DNA of 64,000 bases from RUG11462 sp045539315 (GCA_045539315.1 JAZQFC010000010.1:1-64000), one strand, 5' to 3'. Shown: positions 1 through 6,967, counted from the first letter of the stretch. The notes: a model not told the origin generated them from the sequence alone. A program made the numbers and translations.

Positions 1-1
1 A

Positions 2-442
2 GGCGCTAACCCTTGGGGCGATAATGGTGTTAATTCTACAGAACTTGAAGAAGCGGCTTGTGCATTTATCAGAATGAAAAATGGCGCAACAATTATGCTT
101 GAAACAAGTTGGGCATTAAATACTGCCGAGCCAATTGCAGAAGGAAGTTGTGTGCTTTGTGGTAGCAAAGCGGGCGTATCTTTGAAAAATAATAAAGTTG
201 TGTTCAATAGCGTTGAGCATAATAGACAAGTTGTTAAAAATGTTGATTTATCTGCAGGTGGCGTTGCGTTTTATGATGGTGCTTCTGCAAGCGCTGCAGA
301 TGTAGAGGCAAAACGTTGGATAGACGCAGTTATTAATGATACAGACCCATTAGTTTTACCTGAACAAGCGTGTGTTGTATCTGAAATTTTAGAAGCAATT
401 TATGTTTCATCTCAAACAGGCAAACCTGTATATTTTGATTAA
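2..442 (+). CDS. Gfo/Idh/MocA family oxidoreductase, C-terminal part
   Basis: The reading frame is open from the window edge, so the N-terminal NAD(P)-binding Rossmann domain lies outside. About 146 residues are visible. They contain the features expected of the C-terminal beta-sheet domain of Gfo/Idh/MocA sugar dehydrogenases: a run of acidic residues before AACAFIRMKNGATIMLETSW, a strand with GSKAGVSL, and a final helix with AEILEAIY-like spacing (VVSEILEAIYVSSQTGKPV). The family oxidises or reduces sugars, inositols and related polyols with a nicotinamide cofactor. Substrate cannot be read from this fragment. A strong hairpin terminator follows the stop codon by about 20 bases, so this is the last gene of its transcript. 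Confidence 0.8.
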   Translation, partial: GANPWGDNGVNSTELEEAACAFIRMKNGATIMLETSWALNTAEPIAEGSCVLCGSKAGVSLKNNKVVFNSVEHNRQVVKNVDLSAGGVAFYDGASASAADVEAKRWIDAVINDTDPLVLPEQACVVSEILEAIYVSSQTGKPVYFD

Positions 443-460
443 TTTAAAAGTCGTATAAAT

Positions 461-494
461 AAAAATGCTATCTCAAATGAGATAGCATTTTTTT
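461..494 (+). terminator. Intrinsic terminator, probably bidirectional
   Basis: Perfect 11-bp stem AATGCTATCTC / GAGATAGCATT with loop AAAT, followed by a T run. The T run overlaps the stop codon of the leftward gene ending at 493, and A residues precede the stem, so it can serve both directions. Confidence 0.85.
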
Positions 495-657
495 ATTGTT
501 CTATTTTTCCGTGCTTTTCTTCAAAATCTTTTACATAGTTTTTGATTAACACTAAAATTTGACTGTTAGCAGAACGGTCATCATAAGAACAAGCATATCT
601 GAATTTTTTAAGCAATGCATCATCTATTCTTAATCCAAAGTGTCTTTCTTTATCCAT
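493..657 (-). CDS. Small ribbon-helix-helix (Arc/CopG-like) protein, copy 1
   Basis: A 54-residue ORF with a clear ribosome site (AGAGGTG, 5 bases before ATG). The protein starts MDKERHFGLRIDDALLKKF: a short beta strand with alternating residues followed by a helix. A second helix (SANSQILVLIKNYVKDFEEK) follows. This is the ribbon-helix-helix layout of small DNA-binding proteins that act as transcriptional repressors or antitoxins. The last residues, EEKHGKIEQ, are identical to those of a second copy at 1163-1324. I see no toxin gene next to it. The gene just upstream on the same strand is an XRE repressor (707-922), so the two may be co-transcribed. Confidence 0.7.
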   Translation of the reverse strand: MDKERHFGLRIDDALLKKFRYACSYDDRSANSQILVLIKNYVKDFEEKHGKIEQ

Positions 658-706
658 AACGCACCTCTAATAAAATTATTTAAAGTTTATTAATTTTCAA
701 ATCATA

Positions 707-922
707 CTATTTATAAGGAGTGAAGTTGTTGGTTCTTCCTAAAATATAATCTGTTGATGTTTTATAAAAGTCTGCAAGTTGCACCACAAATCTAACAGGT
801 ATCTCTCTTTTTCCTGTTTCATAATTACTATATACACGTTGGTCAATTCCTAAAAATGCGCCAACTTCTTTTTGTTTTAGGTCTTTATCTTCTCGCAAGT
901 CTTTTAATCTAGGATAATACAT
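707..922 (-). CDS. XRE-family HTH repressor
   Basis: 71 residues, almost entirely one Cro/C1-type helix-turn-helix domain: LKQKEVGAFLGIDQRVYSNYETGKREIP contains the paired helices and the conserved Y-E-x-G-x-R-x-P ending, and the tail LADFYKTSTDYILGRT is typical of clostridial SinR/phage-repressor-like proteins. There is no added ligand or oligomerisation domain. The upstream region carries two 18-bp near-identical palindromes (950-967, 975-992), which are good candidate operators, so the protein probably regulates itself and a rightward promoter at 968-996. Its targets beyond that are unknown. The RBS is GAGGTGAT, about 8 bases before ATG. Confidence 0.85.
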   Translation of the reverse strand: MYYPRLKDLREDKDLKQKEVGAFLGIDQRVYSNYETGKREIPVRFVVQLADFYKTSTDYILGRTNNFTPYK

Positions 923-949
923 TATACATCACCTCATATTCAGTATATG

Positions 950-992
950 TACTATCAAAAAATAGTATTGAAATTACTATCAAAAGATAGTA
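950..992. promoter_or_regulatory. Paired 18-bp operators of the XRE repressor
   Basis: Two inverted repeats, TACTATCAAAAAATAGTA (950-967) and TACTATCAAAAGATAGTA (975-992), lie 25 bp apart (start to start), roughly two and a half helical turns. They sit directly upstream of the leftward XRE gene. The second fills the spacer of a rightward promoter. Binding by the neighbouring repressor is inferred from position and symmetry. Confidence 0.75.
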
Positions 993-996
993 AAAT
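968..996 (+). promoter_or_regulatory. Rightward promoter with operator in its spacer
   Basis: TTGAAA, 17-bp spacer, TAAAAT. The spacer is occupied by the second 18-bp XRE operator. No gene begins downstream on the plus strand until the nuclease at 1500, and a leftward gene with its own terminator lies between. Confidence 0.55.
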
Positions 997-1130
997 AGTT
1001 TTAAACTTGATTGTTTTGATAGTTCATATTTTAAATTTACTATACAAATTATTTGATAAATCAAAAGAAAGATTTTTTAAAATATTCAATAGAGCGATGT
1101 TGCGTGTAAAGCAAGGGCTATGCTGAAAAT

Positions 1131-1158
1131 GAAAAACCACCCGCTATTGAGCGGGTGG
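1131..1158 (-). terminator. Intrinsic terminator of the second RHH gene
   Basis: Nine-bp GC-rich stem CCACCCGCT / AGCGGGTGG with loop ATTG. On the minus strand it is followed by a T run (complement of 1131-1136) and lies five bases after the stop codon at 1163. Confidence 0.85.
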
Positions 1159-1162
1159 AGAT

Positions 1163-1324
1163 TTATTGTTCTATTTTTCCGTGCTTTTCTTCATACTTTT
1201 CTATAGCATCACGAATTAGAATTAAAATCTGACTGTTTGCACTTCTGCCTTCATAATCAGCAAGTACATGTAATTTGTTAAGCATTTCTTCATCAATTCT
1301 TATAGATAAACTTTTAATAGACAT
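1163..1324 (-). CDS. Small ribbon-helix-helix (Arc/CopG-like) protein, copy 2
   Basis: A 53-residue ORF, start ATG with CGAGGTG upstream. Sequence begins MSIKSLSIRIDEEMLNKLHVLADYEGRSANSQ (split here only by its strand and helix parts) and continues with a second helix ending EEKHGKIEQ. The ribbon strand SLSIRIDEEML, the S-A-N-S-Q capping motif and the second helix match the RHH fold better than copy 1. It is paralogous to the gene at 493-657: both share R-S-A-N-S-Q-I-L and an identical C-terminus, and 32 bp of DNA at the 3' ends are identical. It stands alone with its own terminator. Function is probably DNA binding; the target is unknown. Confidence 0.75.
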   Translation of the reverse strand: MSIKSLSIRIDEEMLNKLHVLADYEGRSANSQILILIRDAIEKYEEKHGKIEQ

Positions 1325-1431
1325 AAAAACACCTCGGAATGAATTTAGTATATGTTGATTTTATATCTAATATGTGATATAATGTCAAAAACAAACACAA
1401 AATATGTTTAATATATATTCATTTTTCTTTT

Positions 1432-1449
1432 TTCGACAAATTATTTGTC
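1432..1449. promoter_or_regulatory. Spo0A-box-like site upstream of the nuclease gene
   Basis: TTCGACAAA (1432-1440) is the exact reverse complement of the 0A-box core TTTGTCGAA. It overlaps the palindrome GACAAA-TTA-TTTGTC (1435-1449). The site is 51-68 bases ahead of the nuclease start codon. A regulatory role is inferred. Confidence 0.45.
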
Positions 1450-1499
1450 CGTTTTATTAGACAATTGATTTGATAAATTAAAATAAAGGAGGTCTTTTT

Positions 1500-2369
1500 A
1501 TGAAAAAGAGAATTTTATCAATTTTGATTGCTTTTATGTTAGTGCTAACAATAAGCCCTGTTAATCCACAAAACCAAACTGCAATTACAGTTAGCGCTGC
1601 AGTAAAACTTTCAAACATTCCAAATTACAAAAACAAGGCATATTATGTTATAAACAAAAACAAGCCATCGTTTACTAAAAAGCAAAAGAAGAAAACAAAA
1701 ACTTTTGAAAAGTATTCAAATCTAGATAAATATGGACGAACAAAAGTTGCGTTTGCTTGTTTAGGTGAAGAAACTCAACCAAAAGAAAATGAAGAACGAG
1801 GCTCAATTAGTAATATTTATCCAAGTGGTTGGAAACAGAAAAAATATAAATTTATTCCCGGCAAATATCTGTATCATCGTTGTCATTTAATCGGTTGGCA
1901 ACTTTCTGCTGAAAATGCAAACGAGAAAAATTTGATAACCGGCACGCAATATTTTAATGTGGAAGGTATGTTGCCTTTTGAAGAAAAGGTTGATGATTAT
2001 ATAGATGAAACCGATAATCACGTTTTGTATCGTGTAACGCCTATTTATAAAGGAGAAGAGTTGTTGTGTCGCGGTGTTCAACTTGAGGCTTGGTCTGTTG
2101 AAGATAAGGGCAAAGGCATTAAAATAAATGTGTTTATTTATAATGTTCAGCCTAAAGTTAAAATTGTTTATAAAACAGGGGAATCAAGCAAAAAGAATGA
2201 TGACAATAACAAAAATGACAATACAAACAAAACGATATATGTTTATAGAACACCAACCGGCAAAAAATATCATTTAATTAAAACTTGTGGTGGAAGCAAT
2301 AGTTATAAAGTAACTTTGAAAAAAGCAAAAAGCGCAGGACTTACACCTTGTTCTAAATGTGCATCTTAA
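1500..2369 (+). CDS. Secreted DNA/RNA non-specific endonuclease (NucA-like) with C-terminal Cys motif
   Basis: 289 residues. The N-terminus (MKKRILSILIAFMLVLTISP) is a signal peptide with likely cleavage near residue 30. The central region (about 35-220) is an Endonuclease_NS_2 type nuclease: KYLYHRCHLIGWQLSAEN corresponds to the D-R-G-H catalytic loop with the His as general base, followed by N-x-x-x-N (ANEKNLITGTQYFN) for metal binding. After a Lys/Asn-rich linker, residues 245-289 form a small module YRTPTGKKYHLIKTCGG...PCSKC, a Cys-containing motif seen at the end of many secreted clostridial proteins and probably metal binding. RBS is AAGGAGG. It probably degrades extracellular nucleic acid. 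A Spo0A-like box lies upstream. Confidence 0.85.
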   Translation: MKKRILSILIAFMLVLTISPVNPQNQTAITVSAAVKLSNIPNYKNKAYYVINKNKPSFTKKQKKKTKTFEKYSNLDKYGRTKVAFACLGEETQPKENEERGSISNIYPSGWKQKKYKFIPGKYLYHRCHLIGWQLSAENANEKNLITGTQYFNVEGMLPFEEKVDDYIDETDNHVLYRVTPIYKGEELLCRGVQLEAWSVEDKGKGIKINVFIYNVQPKVKIVYKTGESSKKNDDNNKNDNTNKTIYVYRTPTGKKYHLIKTCGGSNSYKVTLKKAKSAGLTPCSKCAS

Positions 2370-2425
2370 AAATTTTTATTGTTGACTAAATTGAGTAAAG
2401 GACTTATAATTAAACTAGGATTTGA

Positions 2426-2458
2426 AAAAATCTCGAAACGCAAAGTTTCGAGATTTTT
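2426..2458 (+). terminator. Intrinsic terminator after the nuclease
   Basis: Twelve-bp perfect stem AAATCTCGAAAC / GTTTCGAGATTT, loop GCAAA, followed by T residues. It lies between the nuclease and azlC, just ahead of the azlC ribosome site. Confidence 0.85.
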
Positions 2459-2472
2459 ATTTGAAAGGCAAG

Positions 2473-3198
2473 ATGAAAAAAGTGAAAAAACAATTTTTTC
2501 AAGGGTTAAAGCACGGCCTTCCGATAGGAATAGGATATTTTGCCGTGTCTTTTGCATTTGGAATAAAAGCAATTATTGCAGGGCTTGATGTTTTACAAGC
2601 AGGGTTGATGAGTTTAACTAATCTTACCTCTGCCGGTCAATTTGCAGGAATAGAGGTAATAAGTAGCGCAAAAACATTAACTGCAGGAATAATTTCTATT
2701 ATTTTAACTCAATTTATAATAAATCTTCGATATGCGTTAATGGGCTTTTCGCTTAATCAAAAGTTAGATGGCTCTTTTAACATTGCAAAAAGAGCGATTA
2801 TTGCATTTGGAATTACCGATGAAAACTTTGCGGTTGCTATAAGCAACCCTCATGACCTGTCTTTTAGTTATATGTTAGGTCTTCCTATTCTGCCAATAAT
2901 CGGTTGGACTGCGGGTACTGTTTGCGGAGCGATAGCAGGGGATATATTACCACAAATCATAGTGTCAGCGCTTGGCATTGCGCTTTATGGAATGTTTATC
3001 TCTATTGTTATGCCAAATGTAAGAGAGCATAAAAATGTAATGGTTGTTGTTTTGGTTGCAATTTTATTTAGTTGTGCGTTTGCTTATTTGCCTGTTCTTA
3101 AATCAGTAGAATCAGGACTTTCAATTGTAATTTGCACAGTTGCATCATCACTTTTCGGCGCATTTTTGTTCCCGGTAGAAAGCGAGGAACAAAAATGA
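2473..3198 (+). CDS. azlC: AzlC family branched-chain amino acid exporter, large subunit
   Basis: 241 residues from the ATG at 2473, which has GAAAGG upstream; an earlier in-frame TTG at 2422 would begin inside the preceding terminator and is rejected. The protein has the AzlC hallmarks: a short cytoplasmic N-terminus, then GLKHGLPIGIGYFAVSFAFGI, a run of hydrophobic segments, and RYALMGFSLNQKL. AzlC with AzlD forms a two-component permease; in Bacillus it exports branched-chain amino acids and their analogues. The azlD gene overlaps its stop codon, so the two are translationally coupled. Exact substrate is not determinable from sequence. Confidence 0.9.
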   Translation: MKKVKKQFFQGLKHGLPIGIGYFAVSFAFGIKAIIAGLDVLQAGLMSLTNLTSAGQFAGIEVISSAKTLTAGIISIILTQFIINLRYALMGFSLNQKLDGSFNIAKRAIIAFGITDENFAVAISNPHDLSFSYMLGLPILPIIGWTAGTVCGAIAGDILPQIIVSALGIALYGMFISIVMPNVREHKNVMVVVLVAILFSCAFAYLPVLKSVESGLSIVICTVASSLFGAFLFPVESEEQK

Positions 3199-3503
3199 AT
3201 ATTTATATTTATATAATCACAATGGCTCTGATTACATATCTTATTAGAGCAATTCCACTAACTGTTTTTACTAAAAAAATAAAGAATAAATATGTTTTGT
3301 CATTTCTTTATTATGTGCCATATACCTGTCTTACTGTAATGACTATCCCTGCTATTTTTTCAAGCACAAGTAGTCTTATAAGCGCAGTTGCAGGTTTTTT
3401 AGTGGCAACTGTTTTAGGCTTTTTAAAAAAAGGGCTAGTAACAGTAGCCGTATCGGCAACGATTACTGTATTTATAGTTGAAACAATTATGCGGTTTATT
3501 TAA
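3195..3503 (+). CDS. azlD: AzlD family branched-chain amino acid exporter, small subunit
   Basis: 102 residues starting at the ATG embedded in the azlC stop (ATGA overlap). It has three or four hydrophobic helices. The motif YLIRAIPLTVF near the N-terminus (T-Y-L-x-R-x-x-P) and the paired YYVPYTCLTVMTIPAIF segment are characteristic of AzlD. The upstream in-frame extension to 3132 lies inside azlC and is not used. It acts in the membrane with AzlC. A bidirectional terminator follows immediately. Confidence 0.9.
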   Translation: MNIYIYIITMALITYLIRAIPLTVFTKKIKNKYVLSFLYYVPYTCLTVMTIPAIFSSTSSLISAVAGFLVATVLGFLKKGLVTVAVSATITVFIVETIMRFI

Positions 3504-3504
3504 A

Positions 3505-3547
3505 AAAACAAAAATCTCTGAATCAAACGATTCAGAGATTTTTTTAT
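3505..3547. terminator. Bidirectional intrinsic terminator between azlD and the lipoprotein gene
   Basis: Thirteen-bp perfect stem AAATCTCTGAATC / GATTCAGAGATTT with loop AAAC, with A run on the left and T run on the right. It separates two convergent genes. Confidence 0.9.
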
Positions 3548-3552
3548 TATGA

Positions 3553-4785
3553 TTATTTTGTTTTGATTTTTTTGGCTTTAGACCAGTCGCCATTTACCCA
3601 GTCAACTGATTTTCTTACTTGAACATAATAAGTTGTTTTTGCTTTTAAACCTTTAATATTTTGAGTTTTACTATAAACCCAAGCAGTTTTTGCTTTTTTC
3701 ATATTTTTATTTTTAGAATATTTAACTTGATAATTTTCGCTTGGTCTTTTGCTAAATGAAACTTTAAAACCTTTTTTAAGTGATGATAAAGTGAATTTAG
3801 GCGCATTAAAATCAGCAAAGTTTTTAGTAACTACTTTTGAAGTTTTACTACGAAGTGTGCCAAATTCATCAGTTTCAAGAATACCTGTTACTCTAAAGGA
3901 ATATTTTTTGCCTGCTTTTAAATTTTTAACCTTGCAGAAGAATTTATCGGTTGTTTTATAAAGTTTCCATTCTCCACCATTTACTTTGTACTCAACTTCG
4001 TGTCTATCATATTTTGAAAAATCAAATTCAATTTTTACACCTGTTTTGCTAATGAAAGAAACATATGGTGTTGGCGCTCTTGAATTTAAAACATCTTCTT
4101 TAGCCATTTGAGTGATAGTTGCTTCAATGTTTTCGGCATTAATTAAACTTTCGTCTGCCTTTTCTGTAACGATATAAATTATTCTGTTGTCAGGAGTATT
4201 AATGCCATCAACAGTATAATCATCAATTAAAGTTGCATTTGTTCTAACGATTTTATAAGGCATTTTTATTGTAGATTCATATACAACATCTACACCTGTA
4301 ATCTCTTTATAAAGATTAGGGTCAATACCAATCATAGAAGTCAATTCAGATGTAATATCATCGCTTGACATTGCTTCAAAAACATAACTATATGTCAAAA
4401 ATTCTGTTGGAGTGATTTTAATAAAAGCGTTTCCTGTAATTAATAAATCAGAATAATCTACACTTGCGCTTTCTTCCTCACTATAATAAGTTTCATCGCC
4501 AACTACTTCTTCGTTTGCATTCAATTTAAAAGCATCTATATATGCTTCCATTTCAACAACGGTATCTTCATCTAAAACTTGGGTTTCACCCATAATTTCA
4601 ATTTCTTTGCCAATGTTTGCATTTAAATACTCTACAATTTTATTAAGTTCGGTTTCAGAACAAGTTGTCTTTGTTGACATTTCTATTTGTCCGTCCTCTA
4701 AAATTTTCATTTCACTTTGCATAACACAACTTGAGAGTGAAATGCACATTACAATTACCAATAAAATAGAAATAATTTTTTTCAT
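3553..4785 (-). CDS. Lipoprotein with C-terminal fibronectin type III-like domains
   Basis: 410 residues. Residues 1-20 form a lipoprotein signal with lipobox L-S-S-C, so Cys20 is the predicted lipid anchor. Residues 20-240 are an acidic, mainly beta region that I do not recognise; it starts MQSEMKILEDGQIEMS, reminiscent of LppM-like bacterial lipoproteins. Residues 250-410 contain two Fn3-like repeats (VEYKVNGGEWKLYKT...YSFRV and YQVKYSKNKNMKKAKT...YYVQVR). The same K-N-M-K-K Fn3 type occurs in the VanW protein at 61180. The gene is divergent from an XRE repressor, and its promoter contains a candidate operator for it. RBS is AAGGAG. Function unknown, surface exposed. Confidence 0.75.
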   Translation of the reverse strand: MKKIISILLVIVMCISLSSCVMQSEMKILEDGQIEMSTKTTCSETELNKIVEYLNANIGKEIEIMGETQVLDEDTVVEMEAYIDAFKLNANEEVVGDETYYSEEESASVDYSDLLITGNAFIKITPTEFLTYSYVFEAMSSDDITSELTSMIGIDPNLYKEITGVDVVYESTIKMPYKIVRTNATLIDDYTVDGINTPDNRIIYIVTEKADESLINAENIEATITQMAKEDVLNSRAPTPYVSFISKTGVKIEFDFSKYDRHEVEYKVNGGEWKLYKTTDKFFCKVKNLKAGKKYSFRVTGILETDEFGTLRSKTSKVVTKNFADFNAPKFTLSSLKKGFKVSFSKRPSENYQVKYSKNKNMKKAKTAWVYSKTQNIKGLKAKTTYYVQVRKSVDWVNGDWSKAKKIKTK

Positions 4786-4824
4786 TTGTTTTTTCTCCTT
4801 TTGATTAAAGTTTTTAAATTAAAT

Positions 4825-4863
4825 ATTCCAAATTGGGATATTTATATTATACCACTGTGGGAT
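4825..4863. promoter_or_regulatory. Paired operators between lipoprotein and XRE genes
   Basis: ATTCCAAATTGGGAT (4825-4839) and ATACCACTGTGGGAT (4849-4863) are 15-bp imperfect palindromes of the form AT-n-CCA-N3-TGG-n-AT, 24 bp apart. One sits in the spacer of the leftward lipoprotein promoter. Binding by the adjacent XRE protein is inferred. Confidence 0.65.
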
Positions 4864-4874
4864 AATATTGTCAA
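4846..4874 (-). promoter_or_regulatory. Promoter of the lipoprotein gene
   Basis: On the minus strand TTGACA (4869-4874), 17-bp spacer, TATAAT (4846-4851): a consensus housekeeping promoter. The spacer contains the operator TCCCACAGTGG. Confidence 0.75.
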
Positions 4875-4885
4875 GAGGTGATTTA

Positions 4886-5092
4886 ATGAGATTAAAAGAA
4901 ATCAGAAAAGCGAAAGGCATCTCCCAATTGAAATTAGCGCTGGAAATGAATACTAGTCAAAACACTATTAGCAGATATGAAACAGGTGAGCGCGAACCTG
5001 GTATAAATGAATTAATAAAACTCGCAGATTATTTTAATGTTTCTGTTGATTACTTGCTTGAGCGCACAGATAACCCAAATTTGCAAAAATAA
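4886..5092 (+). CDS. XRE-family HTH repressor
   Basis: 68 residues from the ATG at 4886, which is preceded by AGAGGTG; the TTG at 4868 lacks an RBS. The whole protein is a Cro/C1-type HTH: LKEIRKAKGISQLKLALEM, then TSQNTISRYETGEREPG as the recognition helix and its capping turn, then LADYFNVSVDYLLERTDNP. It is related to the XRE protein at 707-922 in length and ending but is clearly a different paralogue. It most likely represses the divergent lipoprotein gene and itself through the palindromes at 4825-4863. Confidence 0.85.
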   Translation: MRLKEIRKAKGISQLKLALEMNTSQNTISRYETGEREPGINELIKLADYFNVSVDYLLERTDNPNLQK

Positions 5093-5127
5093 AAAGTGGT
5101 TCGTTGTTTGAACCACTTTTATTTTTT
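5091..5127. terminator. Intrinsic terminator after the XRE gene
   Basis: Stem AAAAGTGGTTC / GAACCACTTTT, loop GTTGTTT, T run to the right and A run to the left. It serves the rightward XRE gene and the leftward aldolase gene ending at 5131. Confidence 0.85.
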
Positions 5128-5130
5128 TTG

Positions 5131-5784
5131 TTATAAACCCTCTCTAGCGATTTTAATTTTTTCAAGATGTTGTTTTGTAAGCGAGGTTATTTCTTGGTAG
5201 TCATCATTATCAATTAAATCTTGTTTTAAAATTGAAATTCCTGTTCCAACACCTTTTGCGCCTGCTTTAATAAACAATTCAATTGTATCAAGGTTTGTTC
5301 CACCAACACAAATAAAAGGAATGTGAGAAAGCGGACGAGTAATACCTATCACATAATCAATATCATCTTTAGTAATAGGGAAGAGTTTTATTAAATCAGC
5401 ACCATTATTATATGCAGTCATAACTTCAGATGGAGTAAGCGCGCCTGGAATAGAAACAAGCCCTAATTCTTTTGTTTTCTTAATAACTTCAACATCTGTA
5501 TTAGGCGAGAAAATAAACTTTGCGCCCACTTTATAAGCGGCTTCTACATACTCTGTGCTTATAACTGTACCCGCGCCAACCATAAGTTTATCGCCGCAAG
5601 TTTCATATATCTTTTTAATAATTGCTGTGGTTTTGTTTATAGTATCGCTGTCACTTGGATTAAAAGCAACTTCAACAACTCTAGCGCCACCTTCATAAAG
5701 CGCATTAGCAACTTGAGGCACTTTTTCTATATCAACGCCACGCATTATCACAATAAGTCCGTGATTTTCAATAAATTTATTCAT
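5131..5784 (-). CDS. eda: KDPG/KHG-type aldolase
   Basis: 217 residues, the usual length of Eda-family class I aldolases, which cleave 2-keto-3-deoxy-6-phosphogluconate or related keto-deoxy acids to pyruvate and an aldehyde. Visible features: GLIVIMRGVD at the first strand, GGARVVEVAFNPSD with the catalytic Glu, AGTVIS, KFIFSPNTD, and DLIKLFPI with the Schiff-base Lys. The start codon overlaps the end of the upstream dehydratase gene by 8 bases, so it is the last gene of the GH39-SDR-dehydratase-aldolase operon. The exact substrate (gluconate, galactonate or pentonate derived) is open; no matching 2-keto-3-deoxy-sugar kinase is in the window. Confidence 0.88.
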   Translation of the reverse strand: MNKFIENHGLIVIMRGVDIEKVPQVANALYEGGARVVEVAFNPSDSDTINKTTAIIKKIYETCGDKLMVGAGTVISTEYVEAAYKVGAKFIFSPNTDVEVIKKTKELGLVSIPGALTPSEVMTAYNNGADLIKLFPITKDDIDYVIGITRPLSHIPFICVGGTNLDTIELFIKAGAKGVGTGISILKQDLIDNDDYQEITSLTKQHLEKIKIAREGL

Positions 5785-6967
5785 AAGTTTTATCCTCTAA
5801 ACCTTTAAAATAATATATTGTATCATCTTTTGGTCGAATATCAGTAACCGCGCCTGTGTAATGACGAAGATTTCTTGGAGTATAAGGGCGTTTAAGCACT
5901 TCTTCAATATTTACATCAATACCAAGACCTGGCTTATCAGGTATTTTAATATATCCGTCTTCAAATACAACTTCTTCATTAGTGATTTTCTTTCTAAATG
6001 AGCCATCTGTAAGCATAATTTCGTGAATAACAAAATTAGGAACAGTAGAAGCAAGTTGCAAAATAGCAGCGTTTGAAATAGGACCAGATGGGTTGTGATA
6101 AGAAATCATAATATGTTTTGCCTCTGCCATAGCTGCAATTTTTTTACCTTCCATAAGACCGCCTGTGTGGAAAACGTCAGGTTGAGCATAGTCAACCGCA
6201 TTTTTCTCAAACATCTCTTGGAAAGCGTATTTGGTGTACCCACGTTCACCGGCCGCTATTGGAATATTTGAACGAGAACGAACATAAGCAGTTGAATCCA
6301 TATTATCAGGAACACAAGGCTCTTCTAAAAGCATCGGTTTGAACTGTTCTAACTCTCTTGAAATTTCAAGAGCAGTTGTAGGGTTAAATCTGCCGTGACA
6401 CTCAATAAGCAAGTCAACTTTGTTACCAACTGCTTCTCTTACAGCGCCAACAATGTTGATGGTTTTTTCTAGTTGTTCGCGAGAAATAGTCATATGAGCA
6501 GCACCAAATGGGTCCCATTTTAATGCTTTAATACCAAGGTCAACAGTTTGTTTAGCTTTTTTAGCAAATTCTTCAGGAGTGCGTGCACCAACAAACCAAG
6601 CGTTAGCATACATTTTAACTTTATCACGCATTTTTCCACCTAATAGATTATAAGTAGGTGTGTTAAAATATTTACCTGCAATATCCCAAAGCGCAATTTC
6701 AATGCCACTGATAGCAGACATCAAAACTGCTCCGCCTTTCCAGTAAATATCTCTGTAAACTTCAAAAAGCATTTTTTCAATTTCAAGTGGGTTTCTGCCA
6801 ACAACCAGTCTTTTAAGGTCGGCAATCATGCCCTCAAGCGCATTTTCGTTAGTGCCAAGCGACGATTCGCCCCAACCATATAAACCTTCATCGGTTTCAA
6901 CTTTTACAAATGCCCAGTTTGTTCTGAAAGCGTCAAGTGTATAAATTTTTACATCAGTAATCTTCAT
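5777..6967 (-). CDS. Sugar-acid dehydratase, mandelate racemase/enolase superfamily (galactonate dehydratase-like)
   Basis: 396 residues. The N-terminal capping domain starts MKITDVKIYTL and includes YGWGESSLG. The barrel carries the superfamily catalytic set: KWDPFG on strand 2, metal ligands in LLIECHGRFN, LLEEPC and AAGERG, and a late His in MISYHNPSGP. This pattern is closest to the D-galactonate/gluconate dehydratase group, which removes water from an aldonate to give a 2-keto-3-deoxy acid. Start and stop overlap neighbours by 1 and 8 bases, indicating tight co-translation with the SDR and the aldolase. Aldonate specificity cannot be fixed without structure or assay. Confidence 0.85.
   Translation of the reverse strand: MKITDVKIYTLDAFRTNWAFVKVETDEGLYGWGESSLGTNENALEGMIADLKRLVVGRNPLEIEKMLFEVYRDIYWKGGAVLMSAISGIEIALWDIAGKYFNTPTYNLLGGKMRDKVKMYANAWFVGARTPEEFAKKAKQTVDLGIKALKWDPFGAAHMTISREQLEKTINIVGAVREAVGNKVDLLIECHGRFNPTTALEISRELEQFKPMLLEEPCVPDNMDSTAYVRSRSNIPIAAGERGYTKYAFQEMFEKNAVDYAQPDVFHTGGLMEGKKIAAMAEAKHIMISYHNPSGPISNAAILQLASTVPNFVIHEIMLTDGSFRKKITNEEVVFEDGYIKIPDKPGLGIDVNIEEVLKRPYTPRNLRHYTGAVTDIRPKDDTIYYFKGLEDKTYE

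Noticed and set aside
493..1324. Toxin-antitoxin module around the RHH genes
   Set aside because: No small toxin-like ORF (RelE, MazF, BrnT, HicA type) lies next to either gene.
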